Below the pieces are notes generated by a model. That model did no database searches. It was not told where the DNA came from and saw only the letters and a program-made list of their open reading frames with translations. Of a DNA stretch of 15,111 nt, positions 1 through 6,881 are shown piece after piece. The DNA is from Scytalidium lignicola (taxonomy: Eukaryota > Ascomycota > Leotiomycetes). The DNA lies in assembly GCA_002812745.2 (NCBI GenBank), contig NCSJ02000587.1, positions 1 through 15,111 of the forward strand, read 5' to 3'. Position 1 is the stretch's first letter. The number at the start of each line of letters is the position of its first letter. Position numbers and translations under genes: made by a program.

Positions 1-198
1 TTCTCCGCCTTGCTAAGGGATTTTCTCCATTTTCATCTTCAACCCCTTTCATTCACACACAATTCCAGACTGTTGGCAGTCCTCATGATCGCCTTAGCTG
101 AAGTGCTAACATGCTACGAGCCGTACGACCTGCTCAATAGATACTAGCGTGTGAAAATTCTAACAATCCAGATTGCCGTGTTTCAGTACTTTGACGCC

Positions 199-881
199 AT
201 GGCTGACTCTCGGGCATTAAACGTGCAAGGTGAGAATTCGACGCGGATTCTAAGAGTGGCTGACACTTGCATGCCGGTGGCCAAACGGCTACGACTTGAT
301 CTAACTTCCATCTCTCCAACCAGCTGGCACAAGGATGTCACAGCATGCTTGCTGTTGGAGCCTAGGCTGAGCGGATGTGGAAAACTGCGTTCCCTAAACC
401 TTCTCTCCGTAGAGAACATGGCCTGTTACTTCGTGGGCTATATACTAACGCAAGGTCGAGGCTGATTAGTTTGGTGGGACTAGCTAGGCCCCTGTGCCTA
501 AAGATGGCCTGGACCCCTTTAACCCACCAGTCGCCCCAACCGCCGCAACCGAGTGAGATACTGTCCCCCGTCAACGTTCACAAACAGGCGTAAGTGATGC
601 TTTTTGATTCCTTTCCCTTGGTATATTGACTGCAGAGTCAGCGAGTGTGCTGGGTGCTATCATGGACCCCGTGAAATGCTTTCGCCAGCACCATAAGAGA
701 GTTTCCTGAGCACTCGTCCACCTTCACCGTCACCACCCTTTATTCTAGCTTTTATGCAACTTCGATTGATACAGATCATGTCGACGAGGCGGTAGCGGCA
801 GCTGCAAAGCAGGAGAAGAAGGAGCTGCATAAGGAGCTGAAAGATCTGCCGGGACTCAACGATTTGATTGACATGTTTTAA
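199..881 (+). CDS. Possible three-exon small hypothetical protein (about 70 aa)
   Basis: Proposed exons are 199-229, 504-552 and 749-881, which total 213 nt or 71 codons. The ATG at 199 has a strong context (gacgccATGG). The first donor is GTGAGA at 230 and its acceptor is an AAAG ending at 503. The second donor is GTGAGA at 553 and its acceptor follows a pyrimidine-rich TTTATTCTAG ending at 748. All phases agree. The middle exon encodes a Pro-rich segment (DPFNPPVAPTAAT). The last encodes a charged helix (KQEKKELHKELKDL) ending in LIDMF and TAA at 879-881. The C-terminal frame is convincing because it is open from 675 and has coding-like composition. The upstream exons are my inference. Another acceptor with an excellent CTAAC branch site ends at 323, so a further exon or a different structure is possible. 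I do not recognise the family. Confidence 0.4.
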
Positions 882-1085
882 TCCTTCTAAACCTGCGTTT
901 GTAGTCAGTTCTAGTCGTTTTGTTTGGCAAGCCGTTGCCTATGATGCAGAAATACAGGGCATTGCATGACTCTAGCCACTCAGGAAGTGCAGCCCCACTA
1001 AAACGGACCTCGGCTCAGTAGCTTAAAAAGAGCTGTAATTTCGGCTCATGATACACAGCACCACCCCCAACGATCTTGGCCTTCG

Positions 1086-1093
1086 TGACGTCA
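1086..1093. promoter_or_regulatory. CRE-like palindrome TGACGTCA
   Basis: A perfect 8-bp TGACGTCA, the consensus for ATF/CREB-type bZIP factors. A CACGTG lies 17 bp further on (1110-1115). Neither has a clear target gene: the gene to the left ends at 881 and the Gag-like frame to the right points toward this site. Binding is inference only. Confidence 0.35.
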
Positions 1094-1239
1094 TGATTAC
1101 ATCAGCGAACACGTGTCAGGAATAGTTAAGCCAGGAAATGGCAGAAGGAAGTCACAAGCAGCAATACAGTAAGCTTCGAAACCGGCTTCGCTCCACACAC
1201 TCTCTCTTAAAAAAGTCGGCTCCACTTTTGTGCGCTAAT

Positions 1240-1281
1240 CCCTGCACTACTTTGCCGTTTTCGGTAAAGTGCAGTGCAGGG
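1240..1281. repeat. Imperfect inverted repeat (hairpin)
   Basis: Arm 1240-1257 pairs with arm 1262-1281 across a TTTT loop. The arms share CCCTGCACT at the outer end and differ by a short insertion and one substitution further in. A T-run follows at 1284-1288. It could be a foldback relic of a mobile element. A transcriptional role is not shown. Confidence 0.6.
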
Positions 1282-1298
1282 GTATTTTTCCGATGTAC

Positions 1299-1895
1299 TT
1301 ACGTACGTACGTACCTCGCTTCTGAGTACCTTCCGTACAGCGGATCTCTAGGCTTGGGGTTGTCGCAATATTCGGCCATAGAGCGAATCTGGTCCTTGTA
1401 AACTGGGCTGATATACCGCAAGATTCGTCCGCGTCTAGCTTCCTCAGGGACCAAGTAATCTTTACACATCTCTTTGTACTGTTCCAGAAACGCTGAGATA
1501 TTATTCCCCTTGAACTAGGGGGCTCTAGCAGTACCAGGAAGAGGCATTGGTATCCCAGGAACGAGTATATACTTGTCGCTGGGGTTTTGTTGACTTCCAC
1601 TCACTTCTTGAGCCGCTATCCCGACGCGTTTCTCTTGACCGCTTGCAGAAGAGTCTCTGGATGGGGTTTGAGGCGTAGTAATAAAGAGAGAAGAATCGTC
1701 CTTCAATGGTGTGATATCAGGTGCTCGAGGAGACTTAAGTGCTGGAAATCCAGGGTTTCTGGGTGTAAATGGTCCCGTTGCGTTGATTTTTGAGTCTTTC
1801 GAAAGGCGTTTCTGGTCACGAGTCCCGCTTATACTGCGTTTCCTTACTCTCTTGTCGTCTCTAGGCGCTCTTGAGGTTTTGACTTCCCTCGCCAT
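1299..1895 (-). pseudogene. Gag-like retroelement ORF interrupted by one amber codon
   Basis: ATG at 1895 (GGGATGGCG context) opens 126 codons that end at TAG 1515-1517. The same frame then continues for 71 codons to TAA 1299-1301. The first part is basic, Ser/Pro-rich and probably disordered, and ends with MPLPGTARAP. Directly after the stop the frame reads FKGNNISAFLEQYKEMC, then RILRYI, YKDQIRSM and a tail that runs into an ACGT repeat. The pattern 'LPGT.xAPxFxG..I..FL..Y' resembles the start of the capsid domain of Ty3/Gypsy Gag proteins, so the stop falls inside the expected motif. An intron removing the TAG in frame would need a poor GTTCCT donor (48 nt). Most likely this is a truncated Gag relic with a nonsense change. 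No pol follows it to the left. The Gag assignment rests on motif resemblance only. Confidence 0.55.
1301..1314. repeat. ACGT tetranucleotide microsatellite
   Basis: ACGT is repeated about 3.5 times. It lies at the end of the Gag-like frame, where on the minus strand it supplies the last sense codons before the TAA. Confidence 0.7.
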
Positions 1896-2640
1896 CCCTC
1901 AATATCTTTTCTTTTCCCATGAATACTCCGCCCCCGTAGAACCTCCGCAAAAGAAAGGTAACTCCTGATCTCTATATCCGGTTTCTAGTCTGCTTTAACC
2001 TCGCATGAACTCTTAGTTACTTGAAAGATCTGTTCTAGTCTTCCGCCGCATTCCCATTCGCCTAGCACCCTTACTATTCTCAGAGGCCCGCGAATTAAGA
2101 CAATCAAAGTAGTCAAAAGTAGGGTGTAAAATAACAAAGCAAGTTTATTTCCAAGACGTGTAACATTTTCCCAAGTCTGTGGTTCTGGCACTGAGCACCG
2201 GCAGCTCGTCCGCCCGATATTCTTCATACTGGAGTCGACACTTCTTTGCTTTATTCCACTCGGATCAAACTCTCTCACCCCCTTATATCTCCTTCCTGAG
2301 TTAGCTTCCATTGAAGCACCGTTCCACAAATCACAAGAATAATAAATTTAATCTATAATTCCGCATATCTCAAACGCGCTAATCAGAATCCGTCACAAAT
2401 ACGTGTCTTACCCTTCTCTTAGCTGACTATAGCACCAGACAAGCCCTTCATCGCTCGAATCCCTTGGAATTTGAGTAATAATGCGGTGTGAATACCCTCA
2501 TTTTACTGCGAATTGGCCTCCCTGCGTAGGTCACCAATATGGAAGGGCAATAAACAGGAAAGCAAAAAGTAGGCCCAGCCGTAGGTCAGTGCGTCAGGCA
2601 GTAAAACCACCTGACTAGTTAAATCATGACTCAAGAATCA
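1896..2640. other. Possible leader or LTR-like region upstream of the Gag-like ORF
   Basis: On the minus strand this lies 5' of the Gag-like ATG. It contains a TATA-like GATATAAGGGGG near 2280-2290 and an AATAAA near 2145, an order that would fit an LTR. No matching second LTR, TG...CA boundary or primer-binding site could be identified, so this is speculative. A minus-strand frame at 1985-2329 has one hydrophobic stretch but no recognisable domain. The rest, to 2640, shows no coding signal. Confidence 0.2.
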
Positions 2641-3170
2641 GAAATCAAATCAATCGTCAGAATACACAATAAATACAGAATCAGTAGAACCGAATGATAT
2701 GAAGGAGGGAAAGTCCCTTGATTTCTATGGTTGTGCTCTGGAAAGCTTATATGCATACAATCACGTGATACCGCACGTAACTCAGCTGACAACAAAAGCC
2801 GAAAATCGAATCCTGACAGTTCACCCCAATAGACCCCGCTTTTCCATGAGACTTGCACTTCCTTTCCCACCTCCGGCCGACCTCTCTTTTATGGGTTTTC
2901 CCACTAGTGTACGACGCGGCAATACTCTTAAATTTTTCGGACTTAACACGCAATATATTGGCATAAGTTACTATAATTATCTTGTAATTGATATTTCAAC
3001 GCGTCTTTCTTAGGTTCTTATAACGTGGGAATTGGGGGATTACTTGCCGGTGGAAATACTAAATAATTTAATTCTATTCTTTTAGTTTTCAAACCCCGAA
3101 TAACTTGGACTTTTTAAATAATATATTCTCGGTAGGCTTTCACAATCTTATTGTTGGTAGAATAGTGGTT
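2641..3170. other. Gene-empty stretch
   Basis: Stop-limited frames occur on both strands (2699-3013 +, 2631-2870 -) but overlap one another and show no domain, codon pattern or splice support. There is a TCACGTGA palindrome at 2761-2768. The sequence becomes AT-rich from about 2930. Confidence 0.5.
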
Positions 3171-3175
3171 ACGTA

Positions 3176-3192
3176 CACGTGATATTCACGTG
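3176..3192. promoter_or_regulatory. Palindromic pair of CACGTG sites
   Basis: CACGTGA-TAT-TCACGTG is a perfect palindrome holding two E-box cores (3176-3181 and 3187-3192). bHLH factors of the Pho4/Cbf1/SREBP type bind CACGTG. It sits only 17 bp from the large hairpin at 3210. No promoter function can be assigned because no gene starts nearby. Confidence 0.4.
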
Positions 3193-3209
3193 CCCCTGTA
3201 AGCTAGTCC

Positions 3210-3267
3210 CGATTAGGTAGTGGGAACGAGCGAAGCTCCTACAGCTTCGCTCTCCCACCCCTAATCG
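3210..3267. repeat. Long near-perfect inverted repeat (58-nt hairpin)
   Basis: Three stem blocks pair in order: CGATTAGG (3210-3217) with CCTAATCG (3260-3267), GTGGGA (3220-3225) with TCCCAC (3253-3258), and GAGCGAAGCT (3228-3237) with AGCTTCGCTC (3243-3252). The loop is CCTAC. Only small internal bulges break about 24 paired positions. It is GC-rich inside an AT-rich stretch. It may be a foldback transposon remnant or a structured RNA. Confidence 0.75.
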
Positions 3268-3429
3268 TACAACAACCATGGAATAGCACAACGAGTATAT
3301 TACGTATAATTGCGTACCGTACTTCGTGCTACAGGTGAACCGACACTTATACTTCTTCCCTTCGTTCTTTAAATGGGTATCGATATAACTGGGTAATACG
3401 GTATACTTGTATTCGGAACACATAATAAC

Positions 3430-3741
3430 ACCCTGTGCTGGGAAATAAATAAATAAATATATTATATATTAAATAACTTAACTCGTTAACTTAAAATTCT
3501 TGCAATTCTCACATATTTTTAACTTCTTTACGCGCCCCCTAACTCAACGCATTCTAAATCTATATTATAAACCCATGCATGTGATAGCGGGTTATAATTT
3601 CCGATTTTATGCTTTTATACTTTTATGCTCACTTTATGCTTGTGACCTCGGATTTGGCTAACTGTGCTTATGCACTTATTCTCCCCCATCAAAAATCCAA
3701 TTAGTAAATAATGGCCGTAATAAATAACCCCATAATAGGCT
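3430..3741. other. AT-rich stretch with AAAT microsatellite
   Basis: It contains an AAAT run near 3443-3458 followed by alternating AT. A degenerate TTTATGCTTTTATAC-type repetition lies near 3605-3640. No coding signal was seen. It forms the 3' flank of the minus-strand membrane-helix exon. Confidence 0.45.
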
Positions 3742-4074
3742 TTAGATAAATGTCCCAATCGAAAGCCCAAGAGACATTAAAAACAGCGATTTCGGCTCTC
3801 CTGCTTCAAAAATATAAAATAGTATCGCGATCAAAAGTCCTAGAACCAAAATTGCAGCAATCGCCGCGAAAATAAACCCCCATATAATCCCCGCTTGCCT
3901 GTTTGACAAGGAGAACGATTCTTTCTTAGCGTTGAAGGGAACGCTGCTGAAGTTGATATCGTTGTGGTTCTGGATATAAGTAAAGCCAGATGAAATCGAG
4001 CCGAAGGGTCCACATGCTCTTGCAAGTTCCTGGATAGTGGTCCATGATGCCTTGGATTTCCGTAAGCACCCAAA
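3742..4074 (-). CDS. C-terminal exon of a single-pass membrane protein (partial)
   Basis: A minus-strand frame is open for 110 codons from 4074 and ends at TAA 3742-3744. It lacks an early Met, as expected of an internal or terminal exon. It begins with a soluble stretch containing WTTIQELARACGPFG, then an Asn/Ser-rich segment (FTYIQNHNDINFSSVPF). A strongly hydrophobic helix follows at about residues 62-89 (GIIWGFIFAAIAAILVLGLL), then a short hydrophobic tail. A stop lies just upstream, so an acceptor such as CCAAG near 4045 or TCCAG near 4030 would be needed. Further upstream on the minus strand, near 4215-4390, another open block contains WKACWFPHAYVDYTG and could be an earlier exon. The composition is more protein-like than in the overlapping frames. 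I do not recognise the family; a decayed gene is equally possible. Confidence 0.4.
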   Translation of the reverse strand, partial: FGCLRKSKASWTTIQELARACGPFGSISSGFTYIQNHNDINFSSVPFNAKKESFSLSNRQAGIIWGFIFAAIAAILVLGLLIAILFYIFEAGEPKSLFLMSLGLSIGTFI

Positions 4075-4627
4075 TTAGAGTCACATGATGCGCTATACCC
4101 GTTTGAGGATCTACTAGGCCTGATTGGTTATAGACCTCAAACACGTCAACATGTCAACGCCGCACTAAACTTCTGAACCCACTTCAAGAAAATAGGATTC
4201 TAAAAATAGGCTGGAAACTTGATTAGTAGAGATCTGATGGTTGTGGATGCATTGGATTGGAACCTGTGTAGTCAACGTAGGCGTGCGGGAACCAGCATGC
4301 TTTCCAATTGTTGGACAGGCTACGGCTACTGTTATCATTGGTACGTACGCGAGTCACAGTATGAATTTCAACTATCAAAAACAACTAGCTAATAACAGCT
4401 ACAGCTGGGGAAATACTCCCATATCATATACGCACCTGTAAACGTACGTATCATGTGAAAATGTCTCACAGGTATGATAATTGCCCCGACTCCGACATTA
4501 TGACTTCATATGGCTTTTGCCATGGCTTGTCACGTGAGTGTATCAAATACCTGAGGCTACAACACCAATTTTGTCAAAGGTTTTGAGCCTAAGGAGTTAC
4601 ATCACGTGTGTCGGAGATTAATAAAGT

Positions 4628-4905
4628 ACACTTGCTTTATCTTAACTAGATTTACTTACATCCTATACCAGCAAATAAAACAATGTTAGTAACCTACACA
4701 CTTGCTTTACCTTAGCTAGGTTTACTTACTGGCTACACCAGCAAACAAAACAATATTAGCAATCCACACACTTGCTTTACTTACGACAGGTCTACTTACT
4801 TCCTATACCAGCAAACAAAACATATTAATATTAGGTACCTTTGCTCTCTTATAATACCCGCTACTTACACGCTATAACCAGAACCAAAACTACATTAGTT
4901 ATAAA
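4628..4905 (-). repeat. Tandem ~70-bp repeat, about four units, intron-like on the minus strand
   Basis: The motif ACACTTGCTTTA starts at 4628, 4698 and 4768, an exact 70-bp period. A degenerate fourth unit occupies about 4837-4905. On the minus strand every unit has the same order of signals: a CTAAT or CTAAC branch-like motif, a T-rich tract, a TAG acceptor, 3-4 nt, then a perfect GTAAGT donor. The donors (plus-strand ACTTAC) are at 4654-4659, 4724-4729, 4794-4799 and 4863-4868. The acceptors (plus-strand CTA) are at 4663-4665, 4733-4735, 4803-4805 and 4872-4874. The distance from a donor to the next acceptor is about 65 nt, a normal fungal intron size. All of this is seen in the sequence. 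That it is spliced is inference. Confidence 0.75.
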
Positions 4906-4911
4906 CTATAA

Positions 4912-5049
4912 TCAGAGTTCCCTAATATAACTTGCCATAAAAGATTCAGAGTTATCCATCAGCTCGCCGGCAGCAGGTTCGTCGGCAGGAGGCTGAGCCG
5001 GACGTCTCCGATGAAATAGTCGCTCAGTCATACGTTTAACCTTCTTCAT
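4912..5049 (-). CDS. Small hypothetical ORF (45 aa) beside the intron-like array
   Basis: ATG at 5049 opens 45 codons to TGA 4912-4914. The N-terminus is very basic (MKKVKRMTERLFHRRR), followed by a Pro/Ala/Glu segment and MDNSESFMASYIREL. The composition is GC-rich and protein-like compared with the flanks. A second in-frame Met lies at residue 7. On the same strand it is immediately followed by the intron-like repeat array, so it may be a first exon rather than a complete gene. No family is recognised. Confidence 0.3.
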   Translation of the reverse strand: MKKVKRMTERLFHRRRPAQPPADEPAAGELMDNSESFMASYIREL

Positions 5050-5348
5050 ACTTGTTTAATTTCGGGGAAAATATACGACAAGTGTCGCTCAAAATCTTCC
5101 AACAAAGTGCAGATAAACAAATTTCAAAAAAGATAATATTTTCATTCGAATTCAGTTTTAGGCACCAATATCGCGGATGCGTTGCCTTGCCTGTGCATCC
5201 ACGCCCTTCAAGTTGCTTATTCGGAATTATCCAATCAAAAATTGCCACGTGCAAATGTTGGCAATTGCAACCACAACATCGTGCTTAATGATGACGATGG
5301 ATCTAGCGACGCCGAGTCTGATACCGATTACAACGACCTAGTGACCAC

Positions 5349-5997
5349 GACCACTGACTGTGAGCAAACAAGCATGAGGCGGTCGTCGAGCTACTGCTTG
5401 CTAAGGACGATGTCGATATCAACTCAAAGGATAACGACGGTCAGTCGCCGCTGACATGGGCGGTACAGAACGAACACGAGGCAATTATCGAGCTACTACT
5501 CGCTAAGAACGATGTCGATGTTAACTCAAAGGATAACAACGGTCGAACGCCGCTTTCGTTTGCGGCAGAGAACGGGGACGAGGCGGTCGTCAAGCTATTA
5601 CTGGCTAAGGACGATGTCGATATCAACTCAAAGGATAACGACGATCGAACGCCGCTGTCGTTTGCGGCAGAAGACGGGCATGAGGCGGTTGTTAAGCTAT
5701 TATTTGCTAAAGATGGTATCGATATTAACTCGAAGGATAATTATGGTCGGACGACGCTATTATGGGCGGCAGCAACAGGGCACGAGGCGGTTGTTGAGCT
5801 ACTGCTTGCTAAGGACAGTGTCGATGTTAATTCGAAGGACGACGAGCATAGTCGAACACCACTATTGTGGGCTGTGAATGCTCGCCAAGGACGGCATCGA
5901 TATCGACTCAAAGGACAAGTGGGGTCAGACGCCGCTCTCGTTAGCGTTAGAGAATGGGCACGAGGCCGTGATGAAGCTGCTGCAATCCCGGCTCTAG
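5349..5997 (+). pseudogene. Ankyrin-repeat protein relic
   Basis: A frame open from 5364 encodes consecutive 34-residue ankyrin units of the form RTPLSFAAENG-EAVVKLLLAKDDVDINSKDN. About five complete or nearly complete repeats lie in this frame (5373-5870), with the TPL and GHEAVV.LLL helical signatures clear. Ankyrin repeats mediate protein binding and in fungi often form the C-terminus of NLR-like proteins; no NACHT or other partner domain is visible here. The frame has no early Met and is preceded by TGA 5361-5363. The first repeat is disturbed at 5349-5372. In the sixth repeat about 29 nt are missing near 5876, which shifts the frame. The final repeats (LAKDGIDID...QTPLSLALENGHEAV) continue in the +1 frame to TAG 5995-5997. 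The original frame runs on, without ankyrin similarity, to 6158. One unit is 35 residues long. I read it as a 5'-truncated, frameshifted pseudogene. Confidence 0.75.
5398..5850 (+). repeat. 102-bp tandem DNA repeats encoding ankyrin units
   Basis: The ankyrin units are similar at the nucleotide level with a period of about 102 bp. For example, the block beginning AAGGACGATGTCGATATCAA is shared by the units starting near 5403 and 5607, and the identity continues for more than 30 nt. This suggests recent unit duplication. Confidence 0.65.
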
Positions 5998-6599
5998 CTT
6001 ATATAGCTGTAAGTGTAGTTTCCACCCCTTCAAACACTTGCAACTTGAAAGATCTTGAAAAGCTGGCCTTCGAGCTTGCTCGCATTGGCGGGCAGCTTTC
6101 CAATAGACATCTAGAACTATTAGTAAAGGCGTGCTTCATTAAAATTATTTTGAGATAAGCTCGGGGCAGAAACTGCCAGCTTAGAGCTGGGTTTGTAGAG
6201 GTTATATTTAGCTTGGAATATAAGGCATGATGGATCAATAGAAGCTCTTTTACTAGCACGAGTGATAGATAATAATTCCCAGCACTTACATATCATGCTA
6301 CGTGTAGATTTGCAGGGATTCACTCCTTGATTAGGTATTTTGTAGAAAAGGCGCTTCCTTTCTGAATGCATCAAGGTCTTCCTTTCAATTCATTATTCAT
6401 ATGAACAATTTACACATTTCTATCTACAATCTACACGTCCCTGAGCAATACTGTTACATCCCAGGACTGTTCCGACTCCCAGCCTAGCATTGTCTGGTAC
6501 TGCAGTGGCATACAGTTCTAACGGTATAAGGCCCGAGGATACTCATCTTAGAAAGGTTCATACTAACCTTCGCAGTTCTGTCAATAAAAGCAGGCAACA
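5998..6599. other. Stretch without a supported gene
   Basis: The frame leaving the ankyrin relic stays open to 6158 and gives a helical stretch (KDLEKLAFELARIGGQL) that may be chance or old coding sequence. GTAAGT at 6009-6014 could be a donor but has no clear acceptor. From 6160 to 6599 I see no coding or structural signal. Confidence 0.4.
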
Positions 6600-6800
6600 A
6601 TGTCTTCTTCCCACAGTCACTCTCGCCATAGCAGCTCCGGGCACGCCGGATGGTCTAGCAGCGGCAGCGATCATGAGCGTAAGCCAAGGGCTAACCCAAC
6701 CTGTGAACACTGTCACGGCCGGCTTTTATAATGTTCAACGTACGACATAGGTGACTCAGGAGTGCAACTTGTACGAAGCGAAAGGTACCTACATTACTAG
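6600..6800 (+). pseudogene. Small Ser/His-rich protein with CxxC motif, interrupted by TAA
   Basis: ATG at 6600 has a good context (caacaATGTCT). It opens 43 codons: a Ser/His/Gly-rich N-terminus (MSSSHSHSRHSSSGH), a charged linker and TCEHCHGRLL. TAA at 6729-6731 ends this ORF. The same frame continues without disruption for 22 more codons (STYDIGDSGVQLVRSE) to TAG 6798-6800 and looks like the natural continuation. CEHCHG is a zinc-knuckle-like half-site; a second CxxC is not visible. A CAA-to-TAA change would explain the break, but readthrough, or a functional 43-residue protein, cannot be excluded. It converges on the DUF6594 gene, with 81 nt between them. The family is unknown to me. Confidence 0.5.
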
Positions 6801-6881
6801 TGATGAAAAAGGTAGGGGAGTAACCCAGACACTCTCAATCACTAATACCACCCGTTCAAGGCGCCCATCCCCTCGACATTC

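Larger units (their letters stand above)
882..1298. other. Intergenic stretch without a convincing gene
   Basis: No supported coding frame lies here. It contains a CRE-like palindrome, a CACGTG site and a strong hairpin, listed separately. An ATG-started frame at 1138-1401 runs through the hairpin and the ACGT repeat and has no recognisable features. Confidence 0.5.

Noticed and set aside
1138..1401. 87-codon plus-strand ATG frame
   Set aside because: It overlaps the Gag-like frame on the other strand and runs through a hairpin and a microsatellite. No domain or splice support.
2266..2277. Minus-strand match to the start of bacterial 16S rRNA (AGAGTTTGATCC)
   Set aside because: Only about 12 bases match and nothing following resembles rRNA. 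Chance.
3169..3423. 84-codon minus-strand ORF over the hairpin
   Set aside because: It reads through both arms of the inverted repeat and the E-box palindrome, with no protein-like features.
4241..4441. 66-codon plus-strand ORF
   Set aside because: It has no domain, and the antisense block containing WKACWFPHAYVDYTG looks more protein-like. Neither is strongly supported.
4628..4905. CRISPR array
   Set aside because: The repeats are contiguous imperfect 70-bp tandem units with no unique spacers, in a eukaryotic context.
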